A program made the translations under genes and the position numbers. Under the pieces are notes generated by a model. That model did no database searches and was not told the origin of the DNA. It worked only from the letters and a program-made list of their open reading frames with translations. Below, one piece after another: positions 1-4,104 of a stretch of 5,346 bases of DNA. Every line of letters begins with the position of its first letter. The stretch's first letter is position 1. The stretch comes from Vicinamibacteria bacterium (lineage in GTDB: Bacteria; Acidobacteriota; Vicinamibacteria; Fen-336; JAGNNV01): assembly GCA_016650185.1 (NCBI GenBank), contig JAENWE010000475.1:1-5346 (forward strand), written 5' to 3'.

Positions 1-914
1 ACCGCAACCCTCGTCTCGACGATCCCAACCGGAAACTTGCTTACCAGTGGGCCTACAGCTTCGGTTTCAGCCGGGAAGCTGGCCGCAACGCCTCGGTCAG
101 CCTCGACTTCGTGGGTAATGTCTCCAGAGATCAGACGGCAGAACTCGACATCAACGCTCCGTCCAGCGGCGCCCTTCCGGGCGGGGCGCGGCCGGGTGTG
201 GCCAGGTTCGATCCGAACAGCGTGTTCATCCAGGGCGCCGCGCGCAACACGAACTTCAACCGCGTTCGCATCCTGACTTCGAACGATGGCTTGAACGGCG
301 ACTACAAGTCCCTTCAGTTCGCCTTCGTCAGGCGCATGGCGAATCGCTGGAGCGGTCGTCTCTCATATACGCTGCAGAAGGCGAACTACGTCGGCCTGGG
401 CAATCCGGACTCGCGGACGGTCACCAACAACCTCGATCCGAAGAGCGACTACGGGCGCTTCGCGTCCAATCGCACCCATGTCCTCTCGGCGACCGCGACC
501 GTGAACGTGGCCAAGAACCTCAATCTCTCGGCCCTCCTGAGCAGGCTTTCCGGAGTGCCCATCAACGAGACCGTCGGCCAGGACTTCAACGGCGACGGCA
601 ACAACAACGATCGACCCATCCAGGGAGTCAGCGACGCCGGCAAGCCGATTCTGTCCGCGCTGGATTCGCAGGGCCGGGCCGTGATCAACGGCATCGACGG
701 TCCCGGCCTGTTCGAGATGGCCGTCTCGGTTAGGTATTCCATCCCTCTCGGTAGCGACAAGAGAGCGTTGGATCTGTTCTACGATGTCTTCAACCTGTTC
801 AACACCAAGAACCTCCAGCCTGGCTCAGGCAACCGGAGGAACGCGAACTTCAACAACCCGACATCGGCGAACTTCCCGCGGCAGATGCAGATGGGAGCGC
901 GCATCCGTTTCTAG
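1..914 (+). CDS. TonB-dependent receptor (Oar-like outer-membrane beta-barrel), C-terminal 303 residues; 5' end outside window
   Basis: The frame is open from the left edge (first whole codon at base 3) to TAG at 912-914, so the gene starts upstream; GTG 111 is only an internal codon. The visible part has no soluble-enzyme motifs. It shows alternating polar/hydrophobic strands rich in Asn, Arg, Phe and Tyr, such as LQFAFVRRMANRWSGRLSYT and the late strand LDLFYDVFNLFNTKN, and it ends FPRQMQMGARIRF with a terminal Phe, the usual outer-membrane assembly signal. A loop DFNGDGNNNDRP (from visible residue 194) is typical of barrel ends of large TonB-dependent receptors in Acidobacteriota and Bacteroidota. 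Known family role: TonB/ExbBD-driven uptake of large substrates across the outer membrane. The plug domain and any N-terminal carboxypeptidase-like domain lie outside the window, so the substrate is unknown. The next gene follows after 55 bases with its own promoter. The class is fairly certain; the 'Oar-like' subgroup is an inference. Confidence 0.88.
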   Translation, partial: RNPRLDDPNRKLAYQWAYSFGFSREAGRNASVSLDFVGNVSRDQTAELDINAPSSGALPGGARPGVARFDPNSVFIQGAARNTNFNRVRILTSNDGLNGDYKSLQFAFVRRMANRWSGRLSYTLQKANYVGLGNPDSRTVTNNLDPKSDYGRFASNRTHVLSATATVNVAKNLNLSALLSRLSGVPINETVGQDFNGDGNNNDRPIQGVSDAGKPILSALDSQGRAVINGIDGPGLFEMAVSVRYSIPLGSDKRALDLFYDVFNLFNTKNLQPGSGNRRNANFNNPTSANFPRQMQMGARIRF

Positions 915-948
915 GCCGTTCCTAATCGGCTGGATTGGTCCCGTCAGC

Positions 949-968
949 GTGGGGTAAGATTTCCCCAC
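949..968. repeat. Inverted repeat GTGGGG-N8-CCCCAC ending one base before the start codon
   Basis: A perfect 6-bp inverted repeat (949-954 with 963-968) brackets the TAAGAT element, with an 8-base loop. Since transcription probably starts near its right arm, it is unlikely to fold in the mRNA; it could instead be an operator for a dimeric regulator covering the -10. It may also be chance in GC-rich DNA. The relic promoter at 2033 keeps the left GGGG but not the right arm. Confidence 0.3.
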
Positions 969-969
969 A
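951..969 (+). promoter_or_regulatory. Likely leaderless promoter of the TPR gene (-10-like TAAGAT at 955-960)
   Basis: GGGGTAAGAT at 951-960 contains a TAnnnT hexamer ending 9 bases before the ATG at 970. With usual -10 spacing, transcription would start near 967, giving a leader of about 0-3 bases. There is no Shine-Dalgarno between this element and the ATG. The same GGGGTAnnnT block stands at the same distance from the ATG at 2053. No clear -35 box is visible (TTGGTC at 935 is too close). The sequence pattern is seen; promoter function is inferred. Confidence 0.5.
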
Positions 970-1896
970 ATGATGACAAAGAACAATCTGGTCTCGTTCC
1001 TCGCGGCGGCGGTGCTGGTTTCCAGCGCCGCCGTCGCTGTTTCTCAGGGGATGGAAGGAGTCATCCGAGGCACCGTGGTCGACGAGGAGACGGGCGCTCC
1101 CCTCCCGGACACCCTGATCAGTCTTGACGACCCCAACAGCGGGAGGGCGTACACCACCAAGACCGACAAGAAGGGAGTCTTCTACAAGCGGGGGGTCATA
1201 GGCTCCACCTACCGGGTGTCGGTCAAGAAGGAAGGCTACAAACTCCTTGAGGAACCCCTCAGGGTGGCGGCCGGAGCCGAGCACAAGTTCAATTTCAAGC
1301 TGGCGAAGGCGGCGCCGGTGGGCGCCAGGGAATTTGCGGAGGGCTTCGAGGCGTTCAATCGTGGGGACAACGCGGCGGCGGCGAAATTCTTCGAGCTTGC
1401 CATGGAAAAGGCCCCAGACCTGCCCGAGATCCGGGTGAACCTGGCCCTCGCCTACCTTCGCCTGGACCGAAAGGCCGAGGCGGTGGCGAAGCTGGAGGAG
1501 GCGGTCGCCATGGCCCCCGATGAGCCGCGGATCCTCTTCCAACTCGGCGGCGCATACGTGGAGATGCGAGACTTCGACAAAGCCCGGGAGGCCTTTGAGA
1601 AGGGCCTGGCCAAGCACTCCGACTTGAGCGATGTTCTCGCCCAGGAGGCGACGATCACGCTCGGCGCGGTGTACTTCGCCAAGGGCGACAATGACAAGTC
1701 GATCGAGTACTTCGAAAAGGTCCTGGCCGTGAAACCCGGAGCTCCCACCCCCACGCTGGGCATGGCCAAGGCCTACCTGAGCAAGGGCGACACGGCCAAG
1801 GCCCTCGAACTGTTCCAGCAGGTTGTCTCTTCATCCCCGGGAACGCCCGAAGCCACCCAGGCCGAGGCCTTCATCACCGGACTGAAGAAGCAGTAA
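970..1896 (+). CDS. Exported CarboxypepD_reg-like + tetratricopeptide repeat protein, 308 aa
   Basis: Residues 1-25 form a signal peptide: a Lys/Asn start, a hydrophobic core LVSFLAAAVLV and an AVS|Q cleavage site. Residues about 29-112 match a carboxypeptidase-regulatory-like (transthyretin-like) beta-sandwich, with G-V-V-D-E-E-T-G-A-P-L-P, a T-D-K-K-G-V-F turn and Y-R-V-S-V-K-K-E-G-Y. Residues about 118-291 hold roughly five TPR units in the classic A-Y-x-x-x-G-x-x-x-x-A-x-x-x-F-x-x-A pattern, for example G-A-Y-V-E-M-R-D-F-D-K-A-R-E-A-F-E-K-G-L near 193. The protein ends GLKKQ. The likely role is a periplasmic or surface scaffold that binds a partner protein or polysaccharide; no catalytic site is seen. 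It lies 55 bases behind the receptor, which suggests a linked role. Two ATGs stand in tandem (970 and 973); 970 is chosen, though 973 is nearly as good. No Shine-Dalgarno is present, which fits a leaderless start. A degraded copy follows at 2053-2433. Confidence 0.9.
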   Translation: MMTKNNLVSFLAAAVLVSSAAVAVSQGMEGVIRGTVVDEETGAPLPDTLISLDDPNSGRAYTTKTDKKGVFYKRGVIGSTYRVSVKKEGYKLLEEPLRVAAGAEHKFNFKLAKAAPVGAREFAEGFEAFNRGDNAAAAKFFELAMEKAPDLPEIRVNLALAYLRLDRKAEAVAKLEEAVAMAPDEPRILFQLGGAYVEMRDFDKAREAFEKGLAKHSDLSDVLAQEATITLGAVYFAKGDNDKSIEYFEKVLAVKPGAPTPTLGMAKAYLSKGDTAKALELFQQVVSSSPGTPEATQAEAFITGLKKQ

Positions 1897-1947
1897 GCGA
1901 CATCCCGGGAGGTTCCCTTCCGTCATCCCCGATGGGACAACTTGGCT

Positions 1948-2001
1948 ACCGCCGCTCAGTTTCTGCGTTGGTTGCAGGCGGGCGCTCGCATCCGGTTCCA
2001 G
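1948..2001 (+). pseudogene. Relic of a TonB-dependent receptor 3' end (last 18 codons)
   Basis: In the frame that runs on from the TPR gene's stop codon, these bases read TAAQFLRWLQAGARIRFQ. The intact receptor ends TSANFPRQMQMGARIRF followed by its stop (861-914). By hand I count 11 of 17 residues and 36 of 54 bases identical without gaps, including 15 of 18 over the last six codons. The TAG stop of the receptor corresponds to CAG here, so the tail is no longer closed. Further upstream, 1897-1947 shows only weak similarity. The match is short, and GARIRF-type ends are common in this family, but its position between the TPR gene and a matching promoter supports a real relic. Confidence 0.55.
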
Positions 2002-2032
2002 GTCCCCGAGAGTACCGGACTTTTGGGTCCCC

Positions 2033-2052
2033 GGGGTAGAGTTCGCTTCCGC
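2033..2052 (+). promoter_or_regulatory. Second leaderless-type promoter, GGGGTAGAGT, before the ATG at 2053
   Basis: GGGGTAGAGT at 2033-2042 places a TAnnnT hexamer 10 bases before the ATG at 2053, again without a Shine-Dalgarno. It mirrors the promoter at 951-960, and both stand just over 50 bases behind a receptor end (55 bases at the intact gene, 51 here). The block overlaps a CCCCGGGG palindrome at 2029-2036. No clear -35 box is seen. It may still fire, but what lies downstream is decayed. Confidence 0.4.
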
Positions 2053-2319
2053 ATGCACAGCAAACGAAAGCTCTTCATATTCCTGGTCGCGGTGGTGGCG
2101 ACTTTCGGCGCCATCGCGGTTGCCCTCGCCCAGGAAGGCCAGGTGGAGAGTTCCCCGCGAGCGATCGGTGAAGACACCGACCAGCCCTTTGAAGGCCCGC
2201 GGTCCGGTTCCACGACCGGAGCACGCATCGGGATTCTTCACCCCAGACCGATGAGGAAGTCCGCGTCCGCGACGAAGGTGCTCCGGCTCCCACCCCTGGC
2301 CTGGCCCAGGCGTATCTGA
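2053..2319 (+). CDS. Surviving 88-aa open frame of the TPR relic: signal peptide plus nonsense tail
   Basis: ATG 2053 to TGA 2317-2319 encodes a convincing signal peptide: basic MHSKRK, core LFIFLVAVVATFGAIAVA, AxA cleavage before Gln 27. An acidic linker follows (to about residue 50), then a Pro/Arg-rich tail ending LPPLAWPRRI. The tail looks like an out-of-frame reading, because the TPR-like sequence lies in another frame over the same bases. It could still be transcribed from the promoter at 2033 and exported as a short peptide, but I see no conserved domain. The same frame stays open upstream to a TTG at 1942, but that would place the signal peptide internally, so ATG 2053 is preferred. 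I would treat it as a by-product of decay. Confidence 0.25.
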   Translation: MHSKRKLFIFLVAVVATFGAIAVALAQEGQVESSPRAIGEDTDQPFEGPRSGSTTGARIGILHPRPMRKSASATKVLRLPPLAWPRRI

Positions 2320-2433
2320 GAGTCGGGGCCGGCACCGACAAGGTTCCGACCGCTTCCATCGGGTTTCAACCGGCGGCCGAGAACATCCGAAGCCCCTGCG
2401 GGACGATCCGTCAGGGGACTCAGAAAACGATAG
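2053..2433 (+). pseudogene. Decayed, internally deleted and frameshifted copy of the exported TPR gene
   Basis: Three parts align in order with the intact TPR gene but in different frames. First, 2053-2133 encodes a signal peptide (MHSKRKLFIFLVAVV to VALA|QEG), like the TPR protein's. Second, 2256-2318 in frame 3 reads EVRVRDEGAPAPTPGLAQAYL against KVLAVKPGAPTPTLGMAKAYL (residues 250-270); 31 of 42 bases match between 2277 and 2318. Third, 2389-2433, back in frame 1, reads EAPAGRSVRGLRKR-stop against EATQAEAFITGLKKQ-stop. The stretch between parts two and three is 70 bases here and 69 in the intact gene, exactly the one-base shift needed. Between parts one and two about 544 bases are missing, which removes the CarboxypepD_reg domain and most TPRs. 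The relic is very likely non-functional in its original role, although an 88-residue open frame with a signal peptide survives. A sequencing error could explain one shift but not the deletion. Confidence 0.7.
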
Positions 2434-2525
2434 CGCGCGCCGGGTGGTCCTCGCACTAGTTTTCGTCAAGGAACGAGTCCTCAAAGAATCCAAAGACAAG
2501 AAAAATCTACCAAGGAGAAAACCTC
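2434..2525 (+). promoter_or_regulatory. 5' leader of the NHL gene with Shine-Dalgarno AAGGAG (2512-2517)
   Basis: Composition changes from GC-rich to A-rich purine sequence over 2480-2520, a common unstructured leader. AAGGAG at 2512-2517 stands 8 bases before ATG 2526 and fixes that start. TAGTTT at 2457-2462 could be a -10 element, but no -35 is recognisable, so the promoter is only a guess. This arrangement differs clearly from the two leaderless-type starts upstream. A short open frame from GTG 2444 crosses this leader and is not considered a gene. Confidence 0.6.
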
Positions 2526-3659
2526 ATGAAAATTTCTGGAAAAGCCGTTCTGGCATTCATTGGCGTGCTCGGGGTCGGCGCTACGGTGGCGATCTCGCAG
2601 GAAAAAGGCGGCAGCGACACCACCGGCCCCTATGAACTGGTTTCGAACTGGCCTGAGAATATTTGCGGCGACGGCTACCAGGTTGGCTCAACCGCCGGCA
2701 TCTGGGCGGAGACCCCGGATCGAGTGTTCATCTTCCAGCGGGGCTGCCTGCCCGTCTTGAAGACCGAAGGCTCGGGAGGAGGCCCGGGCGACCTGGTTCC
2801 GGCCCGAAACACGTCCAGCTACGATCTGTCCCAGAAGGACCCGGCGCGGCACCCGCGCTGGGACCATGTTCTCTATGTCGTCAACAAGCAGGGGAAGATG
2901 ATCGAGTCGTGGGAGCAGCACAACGCCAAGTTCGTCCGGCCCCACCGCGTTCTGATCAATCCCTACGACCCCGAGAAGCACGTCTGGCTCGTTGACGATG
3001 GCGCCCAGATGATCTACAAGTTCACCCACGATGGCAAAACGCTGGTGAAGTCCTGGGGTGAGTTCAAGGTGGCGGGGAACGACGACAAGCACTTCGGACG
3101 TCCCACCGACATCGCCTGGCTCCCCGACGGCACATTCTTTGTCAGCGACGGCTACACCAACACCCGAGTGGTGAAGTTCGACAAGGACGGGAAATACGTC
3201 ATGGCCTGGGGCCAAAAGGGCACGCCGCCAGAGAAGCGCCCGGGCTACATGAACACCGTGCACGCCATCGCCATCGACAAGGCGCGCCGGATCTACATTT
3301 CCGACCGGGCCAACGACCGCATCCAGATCTTCGACGAGAACGGCAAATTCATCGAAGAGTGGCCCAACATCCTGCGGCCCTACTCGGTGCTGCTTGCTGA
3401 GAACCAGCACTTCTGGGTCTCCTCCGGCACGACCCAGAAGTTCACCCAGTACGACCCCTCCGGCAAGCTCCTGTCCTCGTGGGGGACCTTCGGAGCCTTC
3501 CCCGGAGGCTTCTGGGGTGTCCACCAGTTCAGCGTGGATAGCGAAGGCGCCGTCTACACCGCGGATGTCCACGTCGGCCGTCCTCAGAAGTTCGTGCCCA
3601 GGAAGGACGCCAATCCGGCGCACCTGATCGGCCGCTATTGGCCGGTGGCCAAGCCGTAG
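2526..3659 (+). CDS. Secreted NHL-repeat six-bladed beta-propeller, peptidyl-alpha-hydroxyglycine alpha-amidating lyase (PAL)-like, 377 aa
   Basis: A signal peptide (residues 1-24, cleavage AIS|Q) is followed by propeller blades. From memory of rat PAL, the key positions line up. VFIFQRG (R72) matches VIFHRG with catalytic R533. RPHRVLI (H140) matches LPHGLSI with zinc ligand H585. FVSDGYTNTRVVKF (Y210) matches YVSDGYCNSRIVQF with catalytic Y654. VHAIAID with SDRANDRIQIF (H246) matches VPHSLAL with ADRENGRIQCF and H690. GVHQFSVDSEGAVYTADVH (H333) matches MPHDIVASEDGTVYIGDAH with H786. The three His, the Arg and the Tyr are thus kept, but Met784 becomes G331 and Asp787 becomes Q334, and the Cys after the SDGY Tyr is Thr. 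In animals PAL cleaves peptidyl-hydroxyglycine to an amidated peptide plus glyoxylate; here the substrate is unknown and no monooxygenase partner is in the window. The gene starts at a strong Shine-Dalgarno and looks monocistronic, facing the permease. The fold is secure; lyase activity is uncertain. Confidence 0.88.
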   Translation: MKISGKAVLAFIGVLGVGATVAISQEKGGSDTTGPYELVSNWPENICGDGYQVGSTAGIWAETPDRVFIFQRGCLPVLKTEGSGGGPGDLVPARNTSSYDLSQKDPARHPRWDHVLYVVNKQGKMIESWEQHNAKFVRPHRVLINPYDPEKHVWLVDDGAQMIYKFTHDGKTLVKSWGEFKVAGNDDKHFGRPTDIAWLPDGTFFVSDGYTNTRVVKFDKDGKYVMAWGQKGTPPEKRPGYMNTVHAIAIDKARRIYISDRANDRIQIFDENGKFIEEWPNILRPYSVLLAENQHFWVSSGTTQKFTQYDPSGKLLSSWGTFGAFPGGFWGVHQFSVDSEGAVYTADVHVGRPQKFVPRKDANPAHLIGRYWPVAKP

Positions 3660-3666
3660 TTCGGAG

Positions 3667-3680
3667 GCGGTATCCACCGC
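3667..3680. repeat. Short inverted repeat GCGGT-ATCC-ACCGC just after the NHL stop
   Basis: A 5-bp perfect stem with a 4-base loop begins 8 bases after the NHL stop codon. There is no T tract after it, so an intrinsic terminator is not demonstrated. It is weak evidence on its own. Confidence 0.25.
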
Positions 3681-3765
3681 ATCGGTGAAGGGTGCTCTGC
3701 GATCCCGGGTCCAGACCCAGCCCCGTTTGCCCGCAACCGCTATGCCTAGGAGCCCTCGTCGTCGC

Positions 3766-3779
3766 GACCCACTTGGGTC
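3766..3779. repeat. Short inverted repeat GACCC-ACTT-GGGTC
   Basis: A 5-bp perfect stem with a tetraloop, lying 8 bases before the larger inverted repeat at 3788-3817. It has no T tract on either strand. It may be part of a structured 3' region or chance. Confidence 0.2.
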
Positions 3780-3787
3780 AGGCGGCG

Positions 3788-3817
3788 CGGGCTCCGTGGC
3801 CCGCGGCCTTGAGCCCG
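3788..3817. terminator. Strong GC hairpin, possible bidirectional transcription end
   Basis: CGGGCTC (3788-3794) pairs perfectly with GAGCCCG (3811-3817). Inside, GGCC (3798-3801) pairs with GGCC (3805-3808) around a 3-base loop, giving 11 base pairs with a small internal loop. It lies between two convergent transcription units, where a shared terminator would be expected. The T tract of a classic intrinsic terminator is missing on both strands, so it may act with Rho or only protect 3' ends. Confidence 0.35.
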
Positions 3818-3883
3818 GTCGGATCGACAAGGCGGCGTCCGCAGCCTTTGAGTGGTTCGAGGGTCGCTCTGTGTTCCCGAGTT

Positions 3884-4030
3884 CTACTCAACGCGAAGGG
3901 CCGTCATGGGATCAACGCGGGTCGCCCGTTGCGCGGGGACGAAGACCTCGAACGATGAGACCACCGTCACCAGCGCAAAAACCGCGACGCAGGTGAGCGG
4001 GTCAGGAGCACTCACGCCACAAAGCCAGAA
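3884..4030 (-). pseudogene. Relic C-terminus of a second ADOP-type ABC permease
   Basis: Read on the - strand, this stretch encodes a tail that starts CGVSAPDPLTCVAVFALV and ends VPAQRATRVDPMTALRVE with TAG at 3886-3884. Over the last 39 residues from DPLT it is identical to the intact permease C-terminus at 28 positions by hand count, with no gaps, and both end with the same TAG position. GVSAPDPLT is even closer to the usual family wording (GVSxxDPLT) than the neighbour's DVNPLDPLT. The frame stays open up to 4090, where an in-frame TAA (4093-4091) stops it, but similarity fades beyond about 4024. There is no start codon or signal ahead of it, so only the last transmembrane helix and tail remain. 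It lies directly downstream of the intact permease on the same strand, which suggests a tandem permease pair that lost most of one copy. Confidence 0.75.
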
Positions 4031-4064
4031 GACCCAGACGGTCGATCTCGAAGACCATCCACTT

Positions 4065-4086
4065 CGGAGGACCGTGAATTCCTCCG
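4065..4086 (-). terminator. Perfect 7-bp hairpin downstream of the permease
   Basis: CGGAGGA (4065-4071) pairs with TCCTCCG (4080-4086) around an 8-base loop, 18 bases beyond the permease stop on the - strand. No T run follows, so it is only a candidate terminator or 3' stabiliser for the permease mRNA. Confidence 0.35.
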
Positions 4087-4104
4087 TGGGTTAGCGTTCC
4101 GGCC

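Larger units (their letters stand above)
3660..3883. other. Convergent intergenic gap, no gene seen
   Basis: These 224 bases between the NHL stop and the permease relic show no credible gene: the open frames there have Arg/Ser/Pro-rich, shadow-like products and no start signals. I see no similarity to the neighbouring genes. The stretch is rich in short GC inverted repeats, listed separately, which could help end transcription from both sides. Confidence 0.5.

Noticed and set aside
111..914. GTG 111 as the start of the receptor gene
   Set aside because: The frame is open to the window edge and the upstream residues already read as barrel strand (YSFGFSREAGRNASVSLDF), so 111 is internal.
922..1617. 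231-aa open frame on the - strand opposite the TPR gene
   Set aside because: It is a mirror of the TPR codons with Leu/His/Arg-rich composition. The + strand has a signal peptide, a beta-sandwich domain and TPRs.
1831..2499. 222-aa open frame on the - strand spanning the decayed region
   Set aside because: The product is Arg/Ser/Gly-rich without domain, signal peptide or ribosome site. The + strand relic matches explain the same bases.
2444..2635. 63-aa open frame from GTG 2444, overlapping the NHL start
   Set aside because: Its start has no Shine-Dalgarno, it runs out of frame into the NHL signal peptide, and its first half is the A-rich leader. I considered whether it continued the TPR relic, but the relic ends at the stop at 2431-2433 in another frame.
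2688..3830. 380-aa open frame on the - strand opposite the NHL gene
   Set aside because: It is antisense to a gene with clear domain matches. Its product is a Val/Gly/Asp-rich shadow with no motifs or start signals, as GC-rich codon use often creates.
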